Of a DNA stretch of 64,000 bases, positions 23,901 through 34,952 are shown in pieces (position 1 is the first letter of the stretch; each line of letters begins with the position of its first letter). The translations under genes and the position numbers were made by a program. The notes beneath the pieces were generated by a model that saw only the letters and a list, made by a program, of their open reading frames with translations, ran no database searches and had not been told where the DNA came from. The stretch lies in assembly GCA_000711775.1 (NCBI GenBank), contig ARYC01000775.1, positions 1 to 64,000 of the forward strand. Reading direction: 5' to 3'. This DNA comes from Oxytricha trifallax (Eukaryota > Ciliophora > Spirotrichea > Sporadotrichida > Oxytrichidae).

Positions 23901-26900
23901 CTGTTATCACTTTATTCTCAAAATTATCCTCAAGGATAAGATAACTTTCTTTACACTCTTTAAGGTCAATTATATTCAATATTGGAAGTTTAAGTACATG
24001 CATCTTAAGAGTGATTTTTACTATCTCTGAGGCTGGGAGGTTTCTTACTGCTTTAATAAGTTAATTTTCTTTCTTTACTCTTTTTTCCAAAGATTCAAAA
24101 GGGTCTCTTGGCTTTCTTTTTTAAAGGAAGACCTCACCAGTCTCTGGATCTATTACTTCAAACTTCTTGCCATGATGGTATTATAGATGAACTTTTAGAT
24201 CTCTTGAATGATTGTATTATTTATTGCAGTAAGGGCAGAAATATTTTCCATCTATCTTATCATGCTTAAGATAGAGCTTGGGCTTGTTAGAATGCTGCTC
24301 TAAGATATGACGCTTAAGAGCAGATTTATAAGTGAAGTTCTTCTCACACTCCTCACATAAATGTAATGCTTTTATTTCTTTTCTCTCTTCCTCCTCTTCA
24401 ACCATTTTCATTGGAACTTCGTATTAAATTTCTTAGCTCTGCATTTCTATTTAACAACTGAATTGCTATTCAAAGTCTGATACCTAAATAAAAATAATTT
24501 CAGGTTCGTACTAGGTAGAGGCATCGCAAGTCTCAATTTTCTTTTGATTCATGAAAGAAAGTTTTTGCTGGCTAATACCAAGCAATGCCGCTTTTCTAAG
24601 TAAGTTACCGCTCATTTTATAAATACTATTAATAATTATACAAGCTATTTAAATTCTACATTTATACAAGAGTAAGAGCATATTCTCAAAGGTTTAGAGA
24701 GGTTTAATGAGAGCAGAGTACGAGACATTAGTTTTATATTTCTTAGATTTAGTGATAATTTATAAACTAATTCATCCATTTTATTCATATAAATGCACCT
24801 AAATGTGTTTTGTGAAGTTAGGTGGTGCTCCTAAAGCTGTTCTTGTAAATTTAGGAGGGGAGATTTTAAAATTTAATTTTTTAAATGTACCTCCTAATAC
24901 GGTTTTGAACTTTAATATAACCACCTAATTAAGTTTTAATAAATTAGGAGCACCACCTAATTAAATTAATTATTATTAGGAGCAATTTAATGGAGAAAGT
25001 TTGATAAAAATGGAAGTCAAACTTTGAAACTTGGAGAAAGTTCTTCCATCTTTCTCTTACTATCTTATTCAGGTTGACCTCCAGTTGGATCTCTCTATTT
25101 AGTATTAAAATTTTAGTAAGTTTACAATGGATATCCATAATTTTAAATTTCATAAACATTTATAGAAAGTGGAAGCAAGATGGAGTCTATGAATGATGCA
25201 ATGAAGAGAATACAATCTCAAGAATTGATAGGAAAATTTCGAAAGAAGGAGGACCTCTATAGATAATTGGTATAGCAAGGTAAGCTTTTATCAAATACTA
25301 ATATATTGACCATAGTTGGATTGTTCTTGCCAACTCAGGAAGGAACAAAAATATCATTCTTAAAAGCCTTATTAAGTGAAGAGAAAAAAGCTTTTAAGAC
25401 CAATGAAATAAAGATGATTGAGATACCTAACTACCCTGAAATCTCAGTGACAAATCTCTATGATGATGCGATGAGTAATCCAGATGTTGCTCTGTACCTA
25501 CTATCAAAGTTACAACTCTCAAATAAGTTACCAGAGACAAACTTCTTCTTTGGAGTTTTTTGAACTCTTAAACCAGAGTACTTAAGTGAAGTAATTTAAG
25601 AAGCTCAAAAGAAACGCAACAGCATCTCTCCTGAAGAGAAAGAGAAGCAGGGAATCAAAATCAGTGACTCATGGCTGTAGGAACTGCAGAAGCATCCATT
25701 CATCTCAAGTAAACATAGACTTCTAACTTTATAGAAAAACCTGGGACTGCTATATATTTGATGAAAGAGCGCAGCAAATTAAACAGAGAGAGAAAGTCTC
25801 AAGTAAAGCATGAATTGAGTAAGAGACTCTTCAAAGATTTATAAAAGCCAGAAGAGATGAACATAGATGCAGGAGCTGCCACTAAGAGAAGAAACATAGG
25901 CCCAAGCAAGATTAAGAGGAAGAAAAGAAAGAGAAGCCAAATCCCTTTACGGGCAAATTTAATATGTGAACTTATTCATTCGTTTAAATCTAAAACTTAT
26001 TTATAAACACAAAATCTCCCTTCTCTTGCGCATACTTTTGCTTTATCATCGCTGACTCTTTTAGCAGCACTCTTAATAAAATCTACTGTATCTATCTTCA
26101 GATCGTGTATCAGATGATAGAGCAGAAGTTTCTTGTAGTGGCCTTTTAATAGGCCCCAATATAGTTCAATTCCATTGAATTGAGGGCTATAAGGAACATT
26201 AAATACAGGTGTTATGTTTAGCCTTTCATATTCTCTCCTTGAGTCTTTAGTTTTATGAACTGATAAGTTATCAACAAACAGGATAATTTCTTATTCAGCA
26301 TACTTATCTCTTAGCTATTGCAAAAATTTAATATATTATTCAGTCTTAATAGAGCGAGGGTGGATAACATAAGTCTCAAGCCCACTATCTTCACTGATTC
26401 CACCAAGGATTGCATGAGTTTATACCTTAACCTTTTGATCATAAACTTCTATGTTGCTGTACCTCTTATACCAAGACCTCGATATGAAGGTATTAAACGT
26501 GAATACTGCCTCATCAGCATGTATGAACTTTATATTATGCTCTTAAGCCCTCTGCATTTAATCGAATATATAATTTAAATTATCCTTATAAAATGGAACA
26601 TTAAAATCGATCACTCTATTAATGCGATTGACTGTCTTGTAAGATATACCATTCTTTTTATAGATATTAGCATAGATTAAGCAGAGATGTGAAGTACAGG
26701 AAATTGGCGATGAAACATCACAGCCCTCTAGGCTAGAGAGAAATGAGCCCAGTATTTTAGAGTCTTATCATTAATAAGATATTCGATATGATGCTACTAG
26801 AATTTTAAAGGTCTTTTAGGCTTAGAATTAAGATGCTATCTCTTTAAATTCAATGCTAATAGACAGTGTGACCTAACAGTAGCAGGAGATTTATGGAGCA

Positions 26901-28679
26901 GTCTTGCAATAGATGTGTAATTTAGAATAGGTCTGAGTTGATCACTATAATCATTACATCCATAACGCAACTTAAACAATAAATCTATATATTCACTGTC
27001 ATAAACTGATCCCAAACCTCGCATATTCTCACTTAAATTACTGATATTTAAACCATTAACCCCTACATAAACCCTATTAAAACCCTAATAAAGCATGCGT
27101 TAATAGTCTACTTTCATCAATCAAAAACTCAATCAAACAACTTCAGGGGTTTTGGGGTTTTGAATGTTTACAGTTTTAATGATATCTATCACAGTTTTCA
27201 ATTTCCTTCTGGCTAGACATGTACATATAATCTTATTGGTAGTTACCAGTAGTAGCACTGTTGTGGTGGTTATAATGGCTTTATTGATATTAAGCCTGTT
27301 TGTAATGATATTGGTTTGGGGGAGCTTATCCGTAAGAGTGTAGAGGATAGTTGGTTTCATTTGGGTAGTGATAGTTATTATGATGATATTGATTGTGATA
27401 ATTTTAGTCAACAGTAGGCGTTGTGAAATTTGGGTCTTCATCTTCAATCATAATTTCTGGTCTCTTACTTTAGAAAGTGTTCTCGATTAAACCGTGATCT
27501 GTTTCATTGTTCTGAGAGCCTTGAGGATTAAAAGTGTTATCGTAAAATGACAGGTTATCATTTTATGGAATGATGTTGTCTTCTTCAGTTATGTTGTCGA
27601 GCTTGTTTCTAAAAATTTTGGTTCCTCCTCTTGTAGAACCTACCAGTGACCCCTTGAATTTCGGAGGACTTTGGAAAAGTCTTCTGCTGGTCAGCTCTTT
27701 ATCCTTTGATTAATTTTATCTATAAGGATCTAGTTGGTTAACTCCATTTACTTAAAATAAATGTTTTAAAGCAACATTCTAATTTTCAAAAAATAATGAG
27801 ATTGATTACTTACTTAAAATTCTCTTAAAATATCCTTATATGAAAAAGAATTTATTTTAATTATAAATAAAATTGCTATCTGGTGCTGGAGACAGTAAAC
27901 TTTGCTAGTAGGGTCTAGTTAGAATGCATGATGGTATCTCATTATCAACTTTCATTGAGTTAGAATGAATTAGCGGCTCAAAACCTCTCGATTTCTGAGG
28001 TGTTATATGAGGACTGTATTTCCAATCATTAGGCAAATTCTTGTATAGCATTGGACTCTAATGAATAGTCTTCAGGAAGTCAGATGTGCTGATATTTGTA
28101 GTATTTTAGAAATTGTAATACTTTCATTTAAAATGGGGGAGATCTCTAATGCATATAGAAATTTTGAAAATAAATTGGAGGTGTACTTTGAGCTTGATCC
28201 AGCTGTATTACCAATGTTTAGGTTTGCGAAAGCGTTAGTGTAAGACTTTGAAGGGGTCTCTCTGCGTGATTAGGGAGAGCCAAAAACCTTTTACTGCTCT
28301 GATAAGAAGGCACCTCCAATATTTTTTGTGTTATTTTATTGAGGTGGTTTATTTTCCTTATGAGTTATCATATTCTAACTCCCTTAATTTGTTAATTAAA
28401 ACGAGAGGGACCTCTAACTAATGCCAGACATTTGAGGTGGGGAGTCGTGTAATTATTAATTTAGATTTCTTGAAAGCTTTTCTCCAGATGAGTGAACTCC
28501 TTCGCTTGAATTGCGAGATTAATAAAAATTTATATAAATCAAGTTAAACAGTATTTTCCCAAAATATTTAACGTTAACTACTTAATGAAAGAAAGTCACT
28601 AAAATTCTAATATATATTCAGTAAATAAATAAAAAGATGAGTGCGCAATATTTAGATCTTTAGAAATGGGAGATTTCAT
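20963..28679 (-). CDS. LIN54/tesmin-type CXC (CRC) domain DNA-binding protein, split by a TBE
   Basis: CXC proteins bind CHR-type promoter elements; LIN54 is the DNA-binding subunit of MuvB/DREAM cell-cycle complexes. Start ATG 28679 ([18 protein letters not shown]). A long Asn/Gln/His-rich N-terminal region follows, with runs of Tyr and His at 27200-27420. The tandem CXC domain lies at about 22340-22010: [20 protein letters not shown], then [10 protein letters not shown], the linker [11 protein letters not shown], then [20 protein letters not shown] and [13 protein letters not shown]. Both cysteine arrays and the linker RNPxAFxPKI are complete. A Gln/Lys/Ser-rich tail reads to TGA at 20965-20963. 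At least seven IESs interrupt the gene. The complete TBE at 23009-27162 is the largest. Excising it with one AAT copy joins [14 protein letters not shown] to HSSRTHRSN in frame. The last 100 codons are less certain because a short AT-rich gap may be another IES. Confidence 0.9.
21232..21268. other. IES in the CXC gene, pointer CTT
   Basis: CTT at 21229-21231 and 21266-21268. Removing 37 bp restores LDAPQDEEKKEQQPADN on the minus strand. The 3-bp pointer is short, so the edges are ambiguous. Confidence 0.6.
21391..21440. other. IES in the CXC gene, pointer TGGCTA
   Basis: TGGCTA at 21385-21390 and 21435-21440. Removing 50 bp avoids a TGA and joins QSQSSS to [20 protein letters not shown] in frame. 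Confidence 0.75.
22053..22080. other. 28-bp IES inside the second CXC repeat, pointer CACA
   Basis: CACA at 22049-22052 and 22077-22080. Removal restores the conserved spacing [16 protein letters not shown] on the minus strand. It is among the shortest spacers in the window. Confidence 0.8.
23170..24615 (-). CDS. TBE zinc-finger/protein-kinase ORF (57-kDa type), intact
   Basis: With TGA-only stops the frame is open for 481 residues from ATG 24615 to TGA 23172-23170. Two C2H2 fingers lie near residues 75-120 ([20 protein letters not shown] and [17 protein letters not shown]). The C-terminal half is kinase-like. It has [18 protein letters not shown] with the catalytic HRD loop, VVIIDFNR in place of the usual DFG, and [11 protein letters not shown] as the activation/APE region, followed by WDIWALAAI. 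The Asp to Asn change pattern (DFN) is shared with the copy in the TBE at 39276, so it is a family feature rather than decay. Its function in TBEs is not established. Confidence 0.9.
25180..25969 (+). CDS. TBE 22-kDa type ORF with one intron, interrupted by one TGA
   Basis: ATG 25180 opens [21 protein letters not shown] short GTAAGC...ATAG intron (about 25280-25315) is followed by [20 protein letters not shown]. The intron is in the same place in the TBE at 39276, with GTAAGA...ACAG ends. The frame meets TGA near 25560, where other copies read Phe-Leu-Gly, then continues to TGA 25967-25969. I know no catalytic motif in it, and its role in TBEs is unknown. Confidence 0.85.
25976..27024 (-). 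CDS. TBE transposase (42-kDa type, IS630/Tc1 DDE), one frame break
   Basis: The reading starts at [20 protein letters not shown] with a helix-turn-helix-like N-terminus ([17 protein letters not shown]). The catalytic core has [19 protein letters not shown] (first Asp) and [20 protein letters not shown] (second Asp). The third acidic residue sits in [22 protein letters not shown], a standard Tc1-like arrangement. The frame shifts once near 26635-26650, between the N-terminal and catalytic parts, so this copy probably does not encode a full enzyme. It ends at TGA 25978-25976. Confidence 0.92.
28056..28179. other. IES in the CXC gene, pointer ATTGGA
   Basis: ATTGGA at 28050-28055 and 28174-28179. 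Excision joins [10 protein letters not shown] to [14 protein letters not shown] in frame on the minus strand. Confidence 0.85.
28505..28643. other. First IES of the CXC gene, pointer AGATGAGTG
   Basis: The 9-bp repeat lies at 28496-28504 and 28635-28643. Excision fuses the first MDS ([15 protein letters not shown]) to [19 protein letters not shown]. Confidence 0.9.
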
Positions 28680-28749
28680 TGGAATGGGCCTCTTGATAAA
28701 CAACGAGGGTGTATCGAAGGGCTGTTTCAGTGAAACTGATGTATTTGAG

Positions 28750-29140
28750 GTTTGCTAGCCCATTTAGGGCTATGCTTGTTGTTTGTTATTCATTATATTT
28801 TTAGATATGTCAACCTGTTTGAGTAGTCTTAAAATTTGAATTCTCAGAGACGAGGGAAAATTAATTTAATAAACGTTGGCTAGAACAAATCTAATTTCAC
28901 AAATTTATATTAACTCAATCAACTCCTAAATATACCAACTAATTTAATTAAAGGCTCACTATAATAAAATCTCCTATTATATTCACAATTTCTGAAATGA
29001 AAATCCTTATCTTATTTGCTCTAAAATCTTACTGTTAAATAAAATATCGTATTCCTTATAAAATTTTAATTTATTTTTATAAATTGATGAATGGTTTAAC
29101 ATTTAAAATTAATATTCTTAATTATTCTAAAAAAAGAATT
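28750..29140. repeat. Segment duplicated at 38405-38760
   Basis: From ATTTAGGGCTATGC (28757) through TCAACCTGTTTGAGTAG and on to about 29040, the sequence matches the right flank of the TBE at 33645-38402 with scattered changes. Here the ATT is not interrupted by a TBE, so this is an empty paralogous site. No coding was recognised. The segment lies just upstream of the CXC gene start. Confidence 0.8.
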
Positions 29141-29689
29141 AATTTACTTTTAATTAAAGGAACTTAATTACACTATAAATCAATAAATCATATTGAGATT
29201 ACTATAAGCTCGTTTTTTATAGCAATCGAATTTCCCTAATTTAGTGTAAGATTTTGAATATATTACAATTAATATAAATTACAGAGTAAATAATAGTTGT
29301 TTTTTTTTAATCTTGATAGAAAATATAGAAATGAATTTTTAATTAATATTTATCAAATTTATTGAAAAGCAAAGAAATAAAGAATTATATTTTCTCAATT
29401 GTTGATACTTTTTTTTCTTACATTAATTTAGGTTATCAAATTTTTGTTGAAGTAAAAACTATTTGTATTAGAAAAAATATTAATTCTATGTGTTTCATTC
29501 AATGTCCATCAAAATTTAAATATCATTTTCTTCTAATTCATAGGACCATCCATTCATCTCGCAAGTTAAAAACAGCTTATAGAGTTCCTTTTGTGGCTTC
29601 ATTTATTCCTTTGACCCAATGACTATCAATTTAATCAATAAAATTTAAACTATATTGTTCTAATTAATAAAATAGTTTAATTTCTTTTT

Positions 29690-30200
29690 AGGCCTTGACA
29701 GCACATAATTCAATTTCTTGAAGTCTTTAAGAGGTTATTGCTTTATGCCTTATGACCACAACAGTCCACATGCAAATATTAAGTAATCGCAGTCAAATTA
29801 ATTTCCCACTCTATCCACTGAAGCTATCTGCAGATCTATTTGCAATTTGGGTTATTGTTGCTCTATCTAATCAGCGATTATTTATTAATTAGAGAGTAGC
29901 ATTGGCTATTATTATTCTTGCTAATTATCGTTCCCAATAAATTTTTAATAGTTATGATTTGGGGTTTCAGTTTTTTATTGAGATAGCTTGAGTGGTCTTA
30001 ACCTGCAGCAACAACCGCCACTTTCAAAGATTTTCCTTCATTTGGCAATGAAACAGCATTTTCTTGTAAATCTTTGAGGATTATTTAGATTATAGTAGCT
30101 TCTAAGGATTTCTAATATCTAATTGTTGATTAACTCAGCTGTTAAGTAGGTATTTTAGTGAGAATAATGCCATAGTTTATTAAAAAGACTTAATTAGTAC
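29690..30200 (-). CDS. Partial copy of the minus-strand paralog (VAVVAAGQDHSSYLNK family)
   Basis: The minus strand encodes GKSLKVAVVAAGQDHSSYLN near 30055, then a Gln-rich stretch, IDLQIASVDRVGNQFDCDYL, the CGL-W block and KDFKKLNYVLSRPK near 29700. It aligns with the fuller copies at 32000-32550 and 48247-48930 but lacks the Lys/Glu-rich insert of the latter. The partner plus-strand ORF is absent on its left side. It is probably a truncated duplicate. Function unknown. Confidence 0.6.
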
Positions 30201-30215
30201 GGGTTTTAAAACCCC
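30201..30215. repeat. Head-to-head telomere-like palindrome GGGTTTTAAAACCCC
   Basis: A perfect 15-bp palindrome-like join of G3T4 and A4C4. It recurs at 32574-32588 in the same place relative to the duplicated minus-strand ORF. At 48905 the third copy has diverged (GGGTTTTATCTAACC). Confidence 0.8.
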
Positions 30216-30319
30216 AAATCTTAATTGGATAGAATATTTAAAGAAATGAAAATTAAATTAAAAAAATAATTGATAACATCAGCTTAAAGTGATTACTTGA
30301 GATTTTTAGATCCTCTTTG

Positions 30320-31264
30320 AAAGACTAAAAACGTGACAATATCATAGATTTCTTAAGTTCAATGCACGAAAAATCCAATTAAAAACAGCAACTGATAAAT
30401 TTGAATAAAATACAACCCCCTAAGAGAAAAGTAAATAACTATGATTATTTGGAGATTTAAAATTAACTTGATTATGAGAATGATTAAATTAATGATTTAG
30501 ATGTTGTTAACTTCTCACTTAATCCAAGTTTTATAATTGTATTTCCGATTTTGAGGATTATTAATGATTAAATTATTTATTAATTATCTATCAATAATAT
30601 ATACAGTTATATTTTGTTAATTGTGAATGAGCTGATGACAATAAACATTAGATAAAACCAAAACACAAAGCATTTAGTGCAAACTACAATTTCTAACAAT
30701 TAAAATTTATAATTAGATGAAAACCTTCAAACCCCTTATAACATATAGTAATGCAATATTTTAGACTATCAATTTGAAAATTATGCCAATTAGCAGCAAA
30801 ACTCAGATTCCCCTGTCAAAAAATAAACTCTTATTTTTTCACCATAAACACTTAATGATATTAATAAGGATTTTAAACAAAGCACTTCGAATAAAAAATA
30901 GTAAAATTCCAAGAGTAAATCCAGATAGAAAAGATAAATCGACAGAGATGACATGATGCCACTAGTCACAGATTATGAAAATGTGATTTTTAGCATGGGA
31001 GATGAGGAATTAAGTGGGAGTCAAAGCTGTAGTGTCAGGTAATAACTAGATTTCATATAGATTAATCATGGGGGTGACTAGTAAAATGATGAGGAACATA
31101 AATAACAATAAAAAATGACTAATGACAAATAAGATGTTGTGGAGACTAACTTGAAACAGGCTTCATTCATTTACACAAAATTAAATAACTAGTTGGGGTT
31201 GTGGCGATTTAGAAATTAGAATATCAAAAATATAATGATTATTTAAAATTATGAACAATTTTGA
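30320..31264 (+). CDS. Second copy of the plus-strand paralog (DNIIDFLSSMHEKS family), open but without a clear start
   Basis: Open with TGA-only stops from about 30320 to TGA 31262-31264 (some 310 codons). It begins KRDNIIDFLSSMHEKSNQKQ, has PPKRKVNNYD, a Gln/Asn-rich middle, VTDYENVIFSMGDEELSGSQ and the C-terminal LGLWRFRNQNIKNIMI. It is near-colinear with 46519-47548. Unlike that copy it has no in-frame ATG at the matching start (TTTGAA instead of TCTATGAAA) and no upstream MDS, because the duplication breaks in at 30315. It reads straight through the place where the other copy needs an IES removed. Function unknown. Confidence 0.65.
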
Positions 31265-31999
31265 TTTTGATTGGAGATCATTGTAAAATTATAAAATATT
31301 TCCGAAAATTAATTTTATTGGAAATAGAGCCAAAAATTTACTATTCTAAATATGAGAAAATTTATCTGTCAAACAAATTTCTAGAAAATAATAAACAATA
31401 AATAATTCCAAGAAAATAGAAGAAAGTTAATAGGATCATAAATTAATATAACATAATTATTACTATAAGATAATTTTTCAAATACCAGAGTAATTTCCAT
31501 ATTTTAGTTTAAGTTTATGAAATATTCTTTCAAATAAATAGAAATTACAAAGTAAATAAAAGTATTTAATTAAAAGCTTGATTGTAAATAAAGAAATGAA
31601 CTTATCAATCAATATTTAGTAAATATTGACTGATAAAGAAAGAAATAAAGATATTTATGAACTCAATTTTTGATACTTTTGTCGCTCTTTCATTGATTTG
31701 GGATATCTCCTTTTGATATTTATTCATTGTTGAAGTACTAATATAATTAAATTTGATTAGGAAATCTATAAATAATCAGAAATTAGTGTTGATTAAATAT
31801 TAATTCTATGTGTTTCATTAAAGGTCCATCAAAATTTGAAAGTAATTTTCTTCAAGTTCTGTGTACCATCCCTTCATTTTGCAAGTTAAGAACAGTTTAT
31901 AGAGTTACTTTTACATCTTCAAACTTTCTTCAGATCCAATGATTATCAATTTAATCAATAAATTTAATACCATTTTTTTCAAATTTATAATATAGTTTT

Positions 32000-32550
32000 A
32001 ATTTCTTTTTTGGTTTTGACAGTACATAATTCAATTTCTTAAAGTCTTTAATAGGTTACTGCTTGTCTAATTTCACTAATTGCTGTAATTTCACTTGATC
32101 ACCCTTTCTTTCCTCTGTAGTTTTGTATGCTCCTAATGACCATAGACCACATGAAGATATTAAGATATCGCAATCAAGCTAATTTCCCACTCTATCTACT
32201 GAGGTTATCTGCAGATCTATCTGTAATTTTGATTATTGTTGTTCGATTTAATCAACTTCAATTTTTTAGTCAGAGAGTAGCTATTATTACTCATGCAAAT
32301 TATCGTTATTAATAGGTTTTGAAAAGTTCTATGGCTTGGCTTTCAGTTATTTATTAAGAAAGCTTGAGTGGTCTTAACCTGCAGCAACAACCGCAACTTT
32401 CAAAGAATTTCCTTCATTTGGCATTAAAACAGCATTTTCTTGTAAATCTTTGAGGATAATTTCTAAAATTGATGCTTCTCTAAAATTCTTGGATTTTATT
32501 GTTGATAATCTGTGAGACAAGGGGATTTTAGAGAGATAACTGTCAATATT
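32000..32550 (-). CDS. Second copy of the minus-strand paralog (VAVVAAGQDHSSYLNK family)
   Basis: Same order as the 48247-48930 copy: an N-terminal part near 32550, the KVAVVAAG block near 32390 (slightly diverged), Gln-rich middle, DLQITSVDRVGNQLDCDILI near 32180, a Lys/Glu-rich insert remnant near 32080 and KDFKKLNYVLSKPK near 32030. It is convergent with the plus-strand ORF at 30320. I did not verify the whole frame. Function unknown. Confidence 0.6.
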
Positions 32551-32573
32551 TAATAATATAACTTAATTTGTAA

Positions 32574-32588
32574 GGGTTTTAAAACCCC
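32574..32588. repeat. Head-to-head telomere-like palindrome, second copy
   Basis: GGGTTTTAAAACCCC, identical to 30201-30215 and followed by the same AA(A/G)TCTTAAT context. Confidence 0.8.
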
Positions 32589-32989
32589 AAGTCTTAATAG
32601 AATTGAATATTTAAAGCATTGAAAAATTAATAAAAAATAATAATTGATAGTATCAGCATCAAGTGATTACTTGAGATTTATCAATTTATTCTTATAACCT
32701 ATTATCTTTTTGCTATTGTTTAAATTTAGTTTTGCTTTTTTTCCTATATTAAGCTCTCATTTCATATATGAGTCCACTTAAGTTTTTGGATATGTAGCCT
32801 TAAATCTTTCTAATTACCTTCCATTTGGATCAGGCTATTCAATTATTTCATATGTCTGGTTAAGTTTTCTAGATTATTCACAAAGTTTAAAAAAAATAAA
32901 ATTTAAAGCACTGTGAGTTAATGATTTTTATCTTAAACAGCCAAAAGGTCCTTTAATGCAAAATTCTTGACAATATAAAACCAAAAAAC

Positions 32990-33641
32990 TTTTTTTAATG
33001 GTTCTAGCAGGGGTTTATATTTTAAATATTAGTAATTTAATCGAGAGTATGCGAGGTTTGGGGTGTACTTATGACTGGGATTGTTTAGATTCACTATTTA
33101 ATATGCGTCATGGATGTGATGATTATAGTGATCAAATCAAGCCTATTCTCATAATCATCACTATAGCCAAGTTGCTCTATAATCCCCTGCAATAAGGTCT
33201 ATTTTTTATAAGGCTTATATAAATTATATATTTGATTAAATGAAGAGATCTTAGGAGCATAATATCAAGTTCATACTCGCTGATAAAGCTGTATTTACAT
33301 TCAATACCTTTATATAAGGGTTTTGGTACAAAAGGAATAGTTATTTAGAAGGTAATGAGTTATTGATTAAGGCGTAGACAGATGCTATTCTTGTAAAATC
33401 AGTAAAGAGAGTGGCCTCGAGAATTATGTTATCCACCCTCGTCAAATGTAAACTGAATTATAAATTAAATTCTTGCAATAACTCAGAGACAAGTGCGTTG
33501 ACTAAGAGATTATTCTGTTCGTTGATAACTTGCCAGTTATATAAATAAAGACTCAAGAAAGGAATATAAAAGATTAAACATAACACCTCAATTTACTGTT
33601 CCCTACAGTCCTCGCTTCAATGGAATTCAATTATAATGGGG
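32990..33641 (+). mobile_element. TBE transposase fragment, plus orientation, degraded
   Basis: The plus strand reads SNLIESMRGLGCTYDWDCLD and RHGCDDYSDQIKPIL, the transposase N-terminus. Diverged catalytic pieces follow, and near 33590 TPQFTVPYSPRFNGIQL, the acidic-residue region. Large parts of the middle are missing, and the fragment ends at the left end of the next TBE (33645). No terminal repeat belongs to it. Confidence 0.8.
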
Positions 33642-34952
33642 ATTAAAAACCCTAAAACCCCAAATTAGTTATATTAGTGATTGTATTTGAAGGGTACAGG
33701 AGGGGTCTTATTGGGGTTAGTAGACAAAATGCAAGTTTTTATGAATTTAATGAATATTCAATGATTATTAGTTTGCTAAAATCAAACAAATTTTATCGGC
33801 TTGTCTTTGTGATACTTCTTGAATCTCGCTGCCTTTAATTGTTCTAGAATGGCATCTAAAAGTTTTCTTGGATTTGCTATAGCTTTTACTATGACCATAT
33901 CAATTATCTTCTTAATTTTATCGCAGATTTCTTCTTATTTTATATGTTTAGCTGCTAAACTTAATGATTATATCTCGTGCTTTGTTCCAAAGTATCACAT
34001 ACTTTCCATGTAACACTCTAAGATAATAGCAGCAGTTGCCCATTCATCCTTTTGAACCATAAGTCCATTTCTCTCTAATTGAGAAGTATCCAGGAGTGCC
34101 AAGAACTTTTGCTAAAGTCATCTTAAGGCTCTAATAAAATTGATTACAACGATATCTAAAAAACAGGTTAAGCCTAACATTTTCAGGCTTCGAATCTCTA
34201 TGAACATATCAAAGTTCATACAACTCTTTACACACTTTATCATATATGATAATATATCATTTTAGTCATCAGGATATCTATTATGATATATATAGTTTCT
34301 TTGAGCCATTCAAAATTTATCGGCCTTAGTGCGATGAAACTATAGCATAAGATAACACCATTTAATTTAAGCAAGTTCTTAAAATTACTTCTATAAACCT
34401 CTCTAAGAATTATATTTGTTTGCAAACCCATTTTAATACTGCTCAATTTAATTAGATAGCTGAAAGGTTAAACCCTTTATGCATACTAATTAACCACGGT
34501 AAGCTTTGCCTTGTAAGGCTCACTATGTGCAAGTAATTTTATATACAGCTCCCAGATCAATTGAATTTAATGCAGGAATACTCTATGCTTTCGCTTGGAA
34601 GAATGCTAAACAGTAGAATCTGACGGCTAGTTCATTGATTCAAATCGACACTGTCTCTTAAGCTTCTCCTGTAACTCTCATTTAGAATCAAGAATTTTTA
34701 ATGTTTCTTTTAGCAGGTACAAGTTTTTAAGTCTCATTATCTTAAATCAATAATTCTCTAAGATAATGTTTTTGAATATGCTTCTTAACCTTTGCTGAGT
34801 TGAGTTAGTATAATAATTCATTCATGTTATTCATTAGTACCTTCCATCAACTTTGTCATGTTTATAAAAGATCTTGACCATGCCGAAGTGCACCTCTTTG
34901 AGGTGTCTTTTCTAACTTTGTTCGGTTGAAAACAAATTCTAGCAGTTTTTGC

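Larger units (their letters stand above)
23009..27162. mobile_element. Complete TBE transposon (4154 bp), TSD AAT
   Basis: It begins CAAAACCCCAAAACCCC (23009) and ends with the complement (to 27162). It is flanked by AAT at 23006-23008 and 27163-27165. The subterminal inverted repeats are longer than the telomeric motif (the GCATGCTTTATTAGGGTTTT region near 23075 is mirrored near 27090). It carries the three ORFs known from Oxytricha TBEs: zinc-finger/kinase (minus), a 22-kDa type ORF (plus) and transposase (minus). It lies in the coding region of the CXC gene. Confidence 0.96.

Noticed and set aside
27133-27447. 104-residue Ile/Thr-rich minus ORF
   Set aside because: It is out of frame with the CXC gene, whose Tyr/His-rich reading continues on both sides.
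34240-34446. Short kinase-like minus ORF as a separate gene
   Set aside because: It is part of the broken kinase ORF of the decayed TBE.
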